Shown one piece after another: positions 17,911 through 27,058 of a stretch of 64,000 nucleotides of DNA; position 1 is the first letter of the stretch; each line of letters begins with the position of its first letter. The translations under genes and the position numbers were made by a program. Where the stretch lies: the NCBI GenBank assembly GCA_024103355.1, contig JAGFIU010000014.1, forward strand, positions 19,503-83,502, read 5' to 3'. The stretch comes from Bacteroidota bacterium (GTDB lineage: Bacteria > Bacteroidota > Bacteroidia > NS11-12g > UBA955). Below the pieces are notes generated by a model. The model worked only from the letters and a program-made list of their open reading frames with translations, was not told the origin of the DNA and did not search any database.

Positions 17911-20900
17911 ATGTTTAAGAATTTTATTGAAAGGCCTGTATTATCAACGGTTATATCAATTATAATAACCATACTTGGAATTTTGGGAATTTTTGTATTA
18001 CCAATAGCCCAATATCCCGACATAGCCCCACCAACTGTACAAATCTCAGCAAATTTTCCCGGAGCAAATGCCCAAACTGTTTTGGAAAGCGTAATAATAC
18101 CAATTGAAGAGCAAGTAAACGGGGTTGAACACATGAAATATATTACATCAACCGCGAGCAACAACGGGAGCGCATCAATCCAAGTTTTCTTTGACCAAGG
18201 GGTCGACCCTGACATAGCAGCGGTACATGTACAGAACAGAGTATCACGTGCGCTACCCTTGCTGCCTGCTGATGTAACTCGTTCGGGTGTAACCACACAG
18301 AAACAATCTACAGACGCTTTAATGTGGATTTCATTTTACTCTACAAACCCGGACTATAATGCGACTTTTATTCAAAACTATTTGAATATTAATATTATAC
18401 CTGAGGTCAAAAGAATTTCAGGTGTAGGAGATGTTAGGTCTGCGGCTGTAAGAAATTACGCTATGAGGATTTGGATTGATCCGGTTAAATTAGCTTCTTA
18501 CAAACTCGAACCGGCAGATGTTGTAGCAGCAATTAACGAACAAAGCCAAGAGGCAGCAGCCGGAACATTGGGACAAAACGATGCCAATGCTTTTGAATAC
18601 GTAATCAGATATAGCGGTCGATATAGAACTCCTGAGGAATACAAATCAATTGTGATTAAAGCACTTGGAGATGGAAGATATTTGAAGTTAGGAGATGTTG
18701 CAAATATTGAAATGGATGCACAAGGATATGATGTAGTTTCAACTGCAAATGGAAATCCGGCAGTAAGCATGGGTGTTTTTCAAACACCGGGATCCAATGC
18801 AAGAGAGATTATTCAGAACATTCATAAAAATCTTGAAGAACTCAGACAATCCTTCCCTCCGGGTATTGACTATCTGGTTAATTATGATACAAACCTTTTT
18901 CTTGATGCCTCTATTTCTAAAGTAATAACCACTCTTATAGAAGCTTTTGTGCTTGTTTTCATTGTTGTTTTTATATTTCTTCAAGATTTTCGTTCAACGT
19001 TAATTCCGGCAATAGCCGTACCTGTCTCAATCATTGGGACATTCTTTTTTATTAGTTTGTTTGGATTTTCTATCAATCTATTGACACTCTTTGCATTGGT
19101 ATTAGCTATTGGGATTGTGGTGGATGATGCTATTGTTGTTGTAGAAGCAGTTCATGCAAAACTGGAAGGAGGCGCCAAATCAGGGGTAGAGGCCAGCTAT
19201 TCTGCCATGAACGAAATTACCGGTGCAATCATCTCTATTACCCTTGTGATGGCATCTGTGTTTATCCCCATTACATTTATTTCTGGTCCTGCAGGTGTAT
19301 TTTACAAACAATTTGGTGTTACATTGATTGTAGCAATTGCAATATCTGCACTCAATGCACTTACCCTAAGTCCTGCATTGTGTGCTTTGGTTCTAAAACC
19401 TCATCAGAACGATAAGAATAGTAACAACAGCTTTGTACAACGATTCTATACCGCGTTTAATATTGGATTTAAGCATCTTACAAATAGATATGTTGCCGGG
19501 CTTAAATTTTTATTTAGATACAAATGGATAACTGCGTTCATTCTGATATCTTCAATAGGCTTAATCTTGTGGGCAGCAAACACAACCTCAAAAGGATTTG
19601 TTCCCAAAGAAGATAGAGCGGTGATTATGACCAACATTGAGCTTCCGGCTGGTGCATCACTTGACCGAACTACAGCCATCATTGATAAACTGAGTGCGGA
19701 AGTTAAGAAAATCAAAGGGATAAAGGGGATGTCGTTTACTGCTGGTTCTAGCCTATTGGGTGGTGCAGGCAGCAACTTTGGGTTGGGTTTTATTATACTT
19801 GATGAATGGGGAAAACGAAAAGCAGATTCTCTTTCATCCGGAGCAATTATTGGTAAACTATTTAGGACGGCAGCTACCATACCCGGAGCAAAAATGCTCT
19901 TCTTTGAACCGCCTAGTATTAGAGGATATGGAGTAGCTGAAGGCTTTCAACTAGAGTTACTCGATAAGTTTGGAGGAAGTTTTGAAGACTTAGATGCACA
20001 AGCGAAAGAATATTTGGACGAACTTTCCAAAAAACCGGAGATACTTTATGCACAGACATCATTCAATACTGAATATCCTCAGTATCAATTGGACATAAAC
20101 GTACCAAGAGCCAAAGAGGCTGGGGTTTCTATCAACAGTATTTTTTCCACTCTTCAAGGATACATAGGAGGAATTTATGCTGCTGATTTTTCTCGTTTCG
20201 GTAAACAGTATAGGGTATTTGTGCAGTCTCTTCCTGACACTAGAGCAGATAAGGATGATCTGAACTCAATATTTGTAAAAAATAAGAACGGAGATATGGC
20301 GCCAATAACTGAATTTATTGAATTAAGAAGAATTTATGGTCCTCAGTCTGTAAATAGATTTAACTTATTTAATTCAGTTCGCGTAACCGGAGCAACAAAC
20401 CCAGGTTACTCAACAGGTGACGCAATTAAGGCGGTTTTGGAAGTAACTAAAAATTTACCGGCAAACTATGATATAGCTTTTTCTGGATTAACCAAAGAAG
20501 AAATTGAAGCAGGGAATCAAACATTGTTTATACTATTCCTTGTTATCTTGTTTGTATATTTTATTTTAGCAGGACAATACGAAAGTTATTTGTTGCCCTT
20601 GGCTGTTATGCTGTCACTCCCCGTTGGAATGATGGGTGCTTATCTTACCACCAAGTTTGCAGGCTTAGAAATTAATATATATTTCCAAATAGCTTTGATA
20701 ATGCTGATTGGCTTATTAGCTAAAAATGCTATCTTGATTGTAGAGTTATCTATCCAGAAAAGAAGAGCAGGGGAAACAATATTAAAAGCTGCCATTGATG
20801 GGGCAAAAGTCCGTTTCAGACCCATTTTAATGACTTCATTTGCTTTCGTTTTCGGCTTACTTCCATTGGTGTTTGCAAATGGTGTTGGTGCTGTTGGTGA

Positions 20901-21042
20901 CCGCTCGATAGGTACTGCCGCTGTAGGGGGATTATTTGTTGGGACTGTTTTGGGAGTTTTTGTTGTTCCTCCACTATTTATATTTTTTGAATGGTTGCAG
21001 GAGAAAGTTAGTAGAAAGAAAATTATTACTAAAGATTTTTGA
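17911..21042 (+). CDS. RND family multidrug efflux pump, inner-membrane permease (AcrB type, HAE1)
   Basis: 1043 residues, full length for the family. It begins MFKNFIERPVLSTVISIIITILG (TM1), followed by the porter-domain signature QYPDIAPPTVQISANFPGANAQTV. The TM4 proton-relay pair is visible in AIGIVVDDAIVVVEAV, and the second half repeats the fold with LLAKNAILIVELS, MTSFAFVFGLLPLVFANG and GTVLGVFVVPPLF. It exports hydrophobic or amphiphilic compounds using the proton gradient; substrates cannot be predicted. Third gene of the regulator-adaptor-pump-channel operon, with a coupled outer membrane gene immediately after. Confidence 0.97.
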   Translation: MFKNFIERPVLSTVISIIITILGILGIFVLPIAQYPDIAPPTVQISANFPGANAQTVLESVIIPIEEQVNGVEHMKYITSTASNNGSASIQVFFDQGVDPDIAAVHVQNRVSRALPLLPADVTRSGVTTQKQSTDALMWISFYSTNPDYNATFIQNYLNINIIPEVKRISGVGDVRSAAVRNYAMRIWIDPVKLASYKLEPADVVAAINEQSQEAAAGTLGQNDANAFEYVIRYSGRYRTPEEYKSIVIKALGDGRYLKLGDVANIEMDAQGYDVVSTANGNPAVSMGVFQTPGSNAREIIQNIHKNLEELRQSFPPGIDYLVNYDTNLFLDASISKVITTLIEAFVLVFIVVFIFLQDFRSTLIPAIAVPVSIIGTFFFISLFGFSINLLTLFALVLAIGIVVDDAIVVVEAVHAKLEGGAKSGVEASYSAMNEITGAIISITLVMASVFIPITFISGPAGVFYKQFGVTLIVAIAISALNALTLSPALCALVLKPHQNDKNSNNSFVQRFYTAFNIGFKHLTNRYVAGLKFLFRYKWITAFILISSIGLILWAANTTSKGFVPKEDRAVIMTNIELPAGASLDRTTAIIDKLSAEVKKIKGIKGMSFTAGSSLLGGAGSNFGLGFIILDEWGKRKADSLSSGAIIGKLFRTAATIPGAKMLFFEPPSIRGYGVAEGFQLELLDKFGGSFEDLDAQAKEYLDELSKKPEILYAQTSFNTEYPQYQLDINVPRAKEAGVSINSIFSTLQGYIGGIYAADFSRFGKQYRVFVQSLPDTRADKDDLNSIFVKNKNGDMAPITEFIELRRIYGPQSVNRFNLFNSVRVTGATNPGYSTGDAIKAVLEVTKNLPANYDIAFSGLTKEEIEAGNQTLFILFLVILFVYFILAGQYESYLLPLAVMLSLPVGMMGAYLTTKFAGLEINIYFQIALIMLIGLLAKNAILIVELSIQKRRAGETILKAAIDGAKVRFRPILMTSFAFVFGLLPLVFANGVGAVGDRSIGTAAVGGLFVGTVLGVFVVPPLFIFFEWLQEKVSRKKIITKDF

Positions 21043-21050
21043 GAAATACG

Positions 21051-22460
21051 ATGTTTAAGATAATAAAAATACACCGGTTTGGACTTTTTTTGATGACAGT
21101 TGTGTTGTCCTCTTGTATGGTAATAAAAAAGTATGAAACTCCTGAAGTAAAGACAGACAATCTCTTCAGAACAGATTATATTCATGACAACTCCTTTGAT
21201 GGGATGGATACTTCTTCGATTGCAGAAGTTTCGTGGAAGAATTTTTTCTCTGATGAGTTACTCAAAGGATATATCCAAACAGCTTTGGATAATAATTTAG
21301 ATATAAGAATTGCTGTGCAAAACATTGAAGCAGCTGAAGCATATGTTAAACAAAGTAATGCAGGATTTTATCCATCAGTTGGAGCAAATCTGGAATATGG
21401 TTTCTCCAAAACATCAGGCAGCAGCCGCTTTGGTGCATTGAGTTTTAATCAGTTTCAAATGGGAGCAAGCCTTAATTGGGAAGCAGATATTTGGGGGAGA
21501 ATTAAAAGCCAAAAACGAGCCTATAACGCAAGTTATCTCATGTCGCTCGAAGCACACAAAGCCGTAAAAACTCATCTTGTTGCAGCAATCGCAACCTCAT
21601 ATTATCAGTTGATGGCTTTAAGTGCACAAATCGAAATTGCTAGAAAAAGTGTTTTAACCAGAGACAGTAGCTTGACAACAACCAAAGCTCTCAAAGAAGC
21701 AGGACAGCTTACCGAAGTTGCAGTTCAACAGTCAGAATCTCAACTCTATGATGCCAAAATCATTTTATTAACCCTACAAAACCAAGAAAAATTCTTAGAA
21801 AATGCTTTTTGTTTACTGCTAAATGAACCACCACATACAATTAAACGAAACAAGTTCAAAGAGCAACAATTTATTCCAAAACTTAGTATTGGTGTACCGG
21901 CAAAATTATTGGCAAACCGCCCGGATGTGCGACAAGCGGAATTTGCATTTATGCAAGCATTCGAAATGACAAATATTGCTCGTACTAATTTTTATCCCGC
22001 ATTTACAATAACGGCAACCGGAGGGCTTCAAAGCATGGAATTAGCAAAATGGTTTGACCCAAGTTCTGCTTTTGCCAATATAGCTGCCGGATTTCTACAA
22101 CCTGTTTTTAACCGTAGACAAATCAAAACTGCGTATGAAATAGCTAAGACAGTACAAGAAAAAGCTTATTTTGGATATCAACTTGCTATTCTGAATGCAG
22201 GAATTGATGTTTCAAATGCACTGATAAACTACCAAACGCAAACAGAAGCTATTGAACTTCAACAGAAAAAATTTGAAGCAAACCGCAATGCTGTGATAAT
22301 CTCAAACCAATTATTGCAAAATGGACTTGCTACCTATCTGGAAGTTCTTACTGCACAGCAAAACGAATTAACTGCGGAGTTGAGTGTTGTAAACGCACAA
22401 TTAGGCCAACTCACTGCAATTGTTAGCCTATATGAATCTTTAGGCGGAGGTTGGAGATAA
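21051..22460 (+). CDS. Outer-membrane efflux lipoprotein, NodT/TolC family
   Basis: About 469 residues from the ATG at 21051; a TTG at 21039 inside the pump gene is open but adds only four residues. The signal peptide ends in LSSCMV, a lipobox. The two OEP repeats typical of RND outer-membrane channels are recognisable: WKNFFSDELLKGYIQTALDNNLDIRIAVQNIEAAEA early, and RPDVRQAEFAFMQAFEMTNIARTNFYPAFTITA, then GLATYLEVLTAQQNELTAELSVVNAQLGQLTAIVSLYESLGGGW at the end. It completes the tripartite pump. An inverted repeat lies between this gene and the next. Confidence 0.95.
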   Translation: MFKIIKIHRFGLFLMTVVLSSCMVIKKYETPEVKTDNLFRTDYIHDNSFDGMDTSSIAEVSWKNFFSDELLKGYIQTALDNNLDIRIAVQNIEAAEAYVKQSNAGFYPSVGANLEYGFSKTSGSSRFGALSFNQFQMGASLNWEADIWGRIKSQKRAYNASYLMSLEAHKAVKTHLVAAIATSYYQLMALSAQIEIARKSVLTRDSSLTTTKALKEAGQLTEVAVQQSESQLYDAKIILLTLQNQEKFLENAFCLLLNEPPHTIKRNKFKEQQFIPKLSIGVPAKLLANRPDVRQAEFAFMQAFEMTNIARTNFYPAFTITATGGLQSMELAKWFDPSSAFANIAAGFLQPVFNRRQIKTAYEIAKTVQEKAYFGYQLAILNAGIDVSNALINYQTQTEAIELQQKKFEANRNAVIISNQLLQNGLATYLEVLTAQQNELTAELSVVNAQLGQLTAIVSLYESLGGGWR

Positions 22461-22471
22461 TATTTTTTAAG

Positions 22472-22508
22472 ATATTATTGCACAGCACTCTTCGTGCAGG
22501 AATAATAT
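22472..22508 (+). promoter_or_regulatory. Hairpin spanning the start codon of the HI0933 flavoprotein gene
   Basis: Arms ATATTATT-GCAC and GTGC-(AGG bulge)-AATAATAT around a 10-base loop. The 3' arm includes the A and T of the ATG at 22507, so in RNA the start codon would be partly paired. It could also serve as a terminator for the efflux operon, although no T run follows. Confidence 0.45.
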
Positions 22509-23730
22509 GTTGCATTATGATACCATTATTGTAGGAGGCGGAGCAGCAGGCTTTTTTGCAGCAATCCGTTTAGCAGAACTTAAACCCAATGCTTCTATTT
22601 TAATTCTTGAAAAAAGCAACAAACTCCTTTCCAAAGTCGAAATCTCAGGTGGCGGAAGGTGTAACGTTACCAATGCATGTTTTGACAATAAATTGTTGGC
22701 AGATAATTATCCGCGAGGAAACAAAGAATTGCTGGGATGTTTTCATCGTTTCAACCCTGCCGATACGGTCAAATGGTTTCAATCAAAAGGTGTCAGACTC
22801 AAAACCGAAATTGATGGAAGAATGTTCCCGATTACGGATGATTCTCAAACTATCATCGATTGTTTTACCAAAGAAACAGAAAGACTTGGGATAGAAATCA
22901 GTATCCGAACAAGGGTTGAAAAAATTGAAAAAACAGCAGACGGTTTTTTATTGCATTTGGATGAGTCTGACAAAGTAGCTTGCAAAACCTTGCTAATAGC
23001 CACCGGAGGACATCCTAAAAAAGAACACTTTTACTATCTCTCCGAATTAAAACATAAAATTGAAAATCCTGTACCGTCTCTATTTACCTTTAACCTCCAC
23101 CGTCATGCAATTTGTAAAATGCCGGGGGTTTCTGTTGCCGATACCATAGTCAGACTACCTGAACACAAAGAGCAATTCAGAGGTCCCTTGCTTATTACCC
23201 ACTGGGGATTGAGCGGTCCTGCTGTATTAAAGTTATCTGCTTTTGCCGCAAGAAAACTGAATGATTGCGGATATCGTTATTCGGTTGAGATAAACTGGTT
23301 ACCTGATTTGTCCCTCAAGGAACTGACGGATTTACTCATAAATCAAAAAAACACTAAATCAAATATTAGAAAAAACCCTTTTGACCATATACCCCAACGA
23401 TTATGGGAATATTTTTTGGAAAACGTCAATATCAAACAAGAAGTCAAATGGGCGGATTGCCCTAACGGTAAATTGACAGAGCTTGCACAAAAACTACATC
23501 AATCTATGTTTGAAGCACAAGGAAAAACCACCTTCAAAGAGGAATTTGTTACTTGTGGAGGTGTTAGCCGCAAAGAAATTGACTTCAGAACAATGGAAAG
23601 CAAGTTGCATCCCAACTTGTGCTTTGCAGGTGAAGTAATAGATATTGACGGAATCACCGGAGGGTTTAATTTTCAGGCAGCATGGACTTGTGCTTATATT
23701 GCAGCCGAATCAATAGCAAATAAAATTTAA
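22507..23730 (+). CDS. HI0933/BaiN-family flavoprotein (NAD(P)/FAD-dependent oxidoreductase)
   Basis: 407 residues. The FAD-binding Rossmann motif is DTIIVGGGAAGFFAAIRLAE at residues 5-24, followed by the family block EISGGGRCNVTNACF, then the internal HTH-like insertion domain and the C-terminal GGVSRKEIDFRTMESK...LCFAGEVIDIDGITGGFNFQAAWTCAYIAA. These are diagnostic of the HI0933 family (BaiN in bile-acid bacteria). The physiological reaction is unsettled for most members. A stand-alone gene whose start codon sits in a predicted hairpin. Confidence 0.93.
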   Translation: MLHYDTIIVGGGAAGFFAAIRLAELKPNASILILEKSNKLLSKVEISGGGRCNVTNACFDNKLLADNYPRGNKELLGCFHRFNPADTVKWFQSKGVRLKTEIDGRMFPITDDSQTIIDCFTKETERLGIEISIRTRVEKIEKTADGFLLHLDESDKVACKTLLIATGGHPKKEHFYYLSELKHKIENPVPSLFTFNLHRHAICKMPGVSVADTIVRLPEHKEQFRGPLLITHWGLSGPAVLKLSAFAARKLNDCGYRYSVEINWLPDLSLKELTDLLINQKNTKSNIRKNPFDHIPQRLWEYFLENVNIKQEVKWADCPNGKLTELAQKLHQSMFEAQGKTTFKEEFVTCGGVSRKEIDFRTMESKLHPNLCFAGEVIDIDGITGGFNFQAAWTCAYIAAESIANKI

Positions 23731-23804
23731 GAAAATAAGTCTCTTATAGAAAGAGGTGCTCGAAGGACAACCGCTTTTGTACCTGATTTCTTCTCTATTT
23801 TTTT

Positions 23805-23812
23805 TACCTTTG
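23805..23812 (+). promoter_or_regulatory. -7 promoter element TACCTTTG for metK-glmS
   Basis: Exact TAnnTTTG match 24 bases upstream of the metK ATG. No SAM riboswitch-like structure was recognised in the 106-base gap before metK. Confidence 0.6.
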
Positions 23813-23836
23813 CGCAACTTTTAATAAAACAAAAAA

Positions 23837-25135
23837 ATGCCGTATTTATTTACCTCAGAGTCCGTTTCAGAAGGACATCCGGACAAAGTAGCCGATCAGA
23901 TTTCTGATGCTCTACTTGATAATTTTCTTGCCTGGGACCCAAAATCCAAGGTAGCATGTGAAACCTTAGTAACTACCGGTCAAGTTGTTCTAGCCGGAGA
24001 AGTAAAATCTGATACTTATATTGATGTTCAAAAAATATCGAGAGATGTGATTGCAAAAATTGGATACACAAAGTCAGAATATATGTTTGAAGCAAATGGC
24101 TGTGGGGTTTTTTCTTCAATCCATGAACAGTCTCCCGATATCAATAGGGGAGTCGATACAAAAAAGCCCGAAGACCAAGGTGCAGGTGATCAAGGAATTA
24201 TGTTTGGGTATGCTACCAACGAAACTGAGCACTATATGCCATTGAGTCTGGATTTGTCTCATTGTTTGTTGATAGAACTTGCAGCTATCAGAAAAGAAGG
24301 AAAGAAAATGACATATTTACGCCCTGATTCCAAGTCTCAGGTAACGGTAGAGTATGGTGATGACAACAAGCCAAAACGCATTGAAACCATTGTTCTTTCT
24401 ACCCAGCATGATGAATTCGTTCAGTCAAAGTCCGATAAAGCTGCCGATATTGCAAAAGCTGAAAAAGAAATGCAAAACAAAATCAAAGATGATGTTATCA
24501 ATATTCTGATTCCAAGAGTTCTTAAAAAGCATCCTTATTTTAAACCTTTCTTTGATAAAAATATAAAATACCTTGTAAACCCTACGGGAAAGTTTGTAAT
24601 TGGCGGACCTCACGGAGATACCGGTTTGACCGGAAGAAAAATAATTGTAGATACTTATGGGGGCAAAGGTGCTCACGGTGGTGGTGCATTTAGTGGTAAA
24701 GATCCTTCAAAAGTTGATAGATCCGCTGCTTATGCTATGAGATATATTGCCAAGAATATGGTTGCTGCAGGAATTGCTGATGAAATCCTGGTACAAGTAG
24801 GATATGCCATTGGTGAAAAAGACCCTGTAGGATTGTATGTGAATACTTATGGAACTGCAAAAGTGAAAATGAGTGACGGAAAGATTGCTGAAAAAATTAT
24901 GAAAATCATGGATTTGAGACCCTATAGTATTGAAAAAATGTTCAACCTCAGAACTCCTATCTATTCTGAAACAGCATCATACGGACATATGGGAAGAGAA
25001 ACACAAATAGTAGAAAAAGTATTTGAACGTCCGGCATTTGGAAAAATAGAAACGAAAAAGGTGAAAGTAAAACTTTTTCCATGGGAGGAACTGAACCACG
25101 TTAAGATTTTCAAAAAAGAATTTAATATAAAATAA
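23837..25135 (+). CDS. metK: S-adenosylmethionine synthetase
   Basis: 432 residues. It begins [28 protein letters not shown], the classic MetK N-terminus with the ATP/methionine-binding His in GHPDK. The second and third family signatures are [12 protein letters not shown] and [18 protein letters not shown]. It makes S-adenosylmethionine from ATP and methionine in the cytosol. It is longer than the ~384-residue enterobacterial enzyme because of an insertion near residues 195-225 ([22 protein letters not shown]), which from memory is typical of Bacteroidota homologues. glmS starts 7 bases downstream, so the two form an operon. Confidence 0.97.
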   Translation: MPYLFTSESVSEGHPDKVADQISDALLDNFLAWDPKSKVACETLVTTGQVVLAGEVKSDTYIDVQKISRDVIAKIGYTKSEYMFEANGCGVFSSIHEQSPDINRGVDTKKPEDQGAGDQGIMFGYATNETEHYMPLSLDLSHCLLIELAAIRKEGKKMTYLRPDSKSQVTVEYGDDNKPKRIETIVLSTQHDEFVQSKSDKAADIAKAEKEMQNKIKDDVINILIPRVLKKHPYFKPFFDKNIKYLVNPTGKFVIGGPHGDTGLTGRKIIVDTYGGKGAHGGGAFSGKDPSKVDRSAAYAMRYIAKNMVAAGIADEILVQVGYAIGEKDPVGLYVNTYGTAKVKMSDGKIAEKIMKIMDLRPYSIEKMFNLRTPIYSETASYGHMGRETQIVEKVFERPAFGKIETKKVKVKLFPWEELNHVKIFKKEFNIK

Positions 25136-25142
25136 AAATATC

Positions 25143-26978
25143 ATGTGTGGAATTGTTGGATACTACGGACATAGAGAAGCCCTCCCAATTATTATAAAAG
25201 GACTTAAACGCCTTGAATACAGAGGATATGACAGTGCCGGAGTTGCATTGTTGGGTAACAAACTTGAAGTGTTTAAAACTAAAGGAAAAGTATCTGACCT
25301 TGAAAATATTATTCCTCAAAGAATGCCTCAAAATGTTGGGATGGGACACACTCGTTGGGCAACACATGGTGAACCGAATGATGTCAATGCACACCCACAT
25401 TTGAGTCAAAGCGGTAATTTGGCAGTTATTCATAATGGCATTATTGAAAATTACGGTTCGCTCAAAGAAGCTTTGATTCAAAATGGTCATGTCTTTACGA
25501 GTGATACGGATTCCGAAGTACTGATTCATTTGGTTGAGGAAATCAAAAACATAGAAGGTTGTTCATTGGAGGAAGCGGTTAGATTAGCTCTCAATCAGGT
25601 TGTGGGTGCTTATGCTATCGTAATTCTTTCAAGAGATGAACCCAGCAAATTGATAGCTGCCAGAAAAGGTAGTCCATTGGTGGTTGGATTTGGAGAAAAA
25701 GGCGAATATTTCTTAGCTTCTGATGCAACTCCCATCGTAGAGTACACACGGAAAGTAACTTATCTTGATGATGGCGAGATGGTTTTTATTAAAGATGGAA
25801 TTCTCACAATTAAAACCATTGAAGATGTTGAAAAGTCTCCCTATATTCAAAACTTGGAAATCAGTTTGGATGCAATAGAAAAAGGTGGATTTGAGCATTT
25901 TATGTTAAAAGAAATCTTTGAACAACCCAAATCCATTTTAGATTCATTCAGAGGAAGAATCAATTCAACAACCGGTGCTTTCATGATGCGAAGCCTTGAG
26001 GAATATGAAGAAAAACTCAGAAACATCAGGAGAATCGTAATGTTGGGATGCGGAACAAGTTGGCATGCCGGTCTTGTAGGTGAATATTTATTTGAGGAAT
26101 TAGCACGCATTCAGGTTGAAGTTGAGTATGCTTCAGAATTTAGATATAGAAATCCTGTTATCAGCGAAGATGATTTGTATATTGCAATTTCCCAGAGTGG
26201 AGAAACAGCGGATACATTGGCAGCTATGTCATTGGCAAAAGAACATAAAGCAACCGTCTTTGGTATATGTAATGTGGTAGGCTCGTCTATCCCCAGAATG
26301 AGTGATGCCGGTGCTTATACACATGCCGGACCCGAAATAGGAGTAGCTTCTACCAAGGCATTTACTTCACAAGTTACAGTGTTGTCTTTATTAGCATTAG
26401 CTTTGGCTAAAATCAGAGGTACCATCAGCAATTCGCAGTTGAAATTCTATATGGCCGAGTTGGAAAATATTCCGGATAAGGTTGAAAAAACACTTAAATT
26501 AGATAAGCAAATCATTGAACTGTCAGAGAGGTTCAAAGACTCTAAAAATTTTCTCTATCTTGGAAGAGGCGTAAACTTTCCTGTAGCATTGGAAGGTGCT
26601 CTTAAGCTAAAAGAAATTTCATACATACATGCTGAAGGTTATCCTGCTGCGGAAATGAAGCACGGTCCTATTGCTTTGATAGATGAACAAATGCCCGTTG
26701 TATTCATTGCCACAAGAAGTCCGCATTACGAAAAAGTTATCAGTAATATTCAGGAAGTTAAAGCACGAAAAGGAATTGTGATTGCAATTGTTACGGAAGG
26801 GGATGCTCAAGTTAAAAAAATGGCTGATTACATCATAGAAGTTCCTGATACCGAAGAAATATTCTCCCCTTTGCTGACAACGATTCCGCTCCAACTGCTT
26901 TCTTATCATATAGCTGTTCTGCGCGGTTGCAATGTTGACCAGCCCAGAAACTTGGCTAAAAGTGTTACAGTTGAATAA
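25143..26978 (+). CDS. glmS: Glutamine-fructose-6-phosphate aminotransferase (isomerizing)
   Basis: 611 residues. Met-Cys at the N-terminus (MCGIVGYYG) gives the nucleophilic Cys after Met removal; the glutaminase domain has GHTRWATHGEPN and HNGIIENY. Two SIS domains follow (GCGTSWHAG, SQSGETADTLAA; LGRGVNFPVALEGALKLKEISYIHAEGYPAAEMKHGPIALI), and it ends with DQPRNLAKSVTVE. It makes glucosamine-6-phosphate for peptidoglycan and lipid A. Co-transcribed with metK. No glmS ribozyme is possible in the 7-base gap. Confidence 0.97.
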   Translation: MCGIVGYYGHREALPIIIKGLKRLEYRGYDSAGVALLGNKLEVFKTKGKVSDLENIIPQRMPQNVGMGHTRWATHGEPNDVNAHPHLSQSGNLAVIHNGIIENYGSLKEALIQNGHVFTSDTDSEVLIHLVEEIKNIEGCSLEEAVRLALNQVVGAYAIVILSRDEPSKLIAARKGSPLVVGFGEKGEYFLASDATPIVEYTRKVTYLDDGEMVFIKDGILTIKTIEDVEKSPYIQNLEISLDAIEKGGFEHFMLKEIFEQPKSILDSFRGRINSTTGAFMMRSLEEYEEKLRNIRRIVMLGCGTSWHAGLVGEYLFEELARIQVEVEYASEFRYRNPVISEDDLYIAISQSGETADTLAAMSLAKEHKATVFGICNVVGSSIPRMSDAGAYTHAGPEIGVASTKAFTSQVTVLSLLALALAKIRGTISNSQLKFYMAELENIPDKVEKTLKLDKQIIELSERFKDSKNFLYLGRGVNFPVALEGALKLKEISYIHAEGYPAAEMKHGPIALIDEQMPVVFIATRSPHYEKVISNIQEVKARKGIVIAIVTEGDAQVKKMADYIIEVPDTEEIFSPLLTTIPLQLLSYHIAVLRGCNVDQPRNLAKSVTVE

Positions 26979-27058
26979 ATTAAATATTGTACAAATCATT
27001 TCTCTCAAACACTCCTTTAAGTTCGATAATATTAAATTTACATACAATAAAAAATCAT

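Noticed and set aside
25136..25142. glmS ribozyme or SAM riboswitch at metK-glmS
   Set aside because: The metK-glmS gap is 7 bases, and the 106 bases before metK show no recognisable SAM-riboswitch core.
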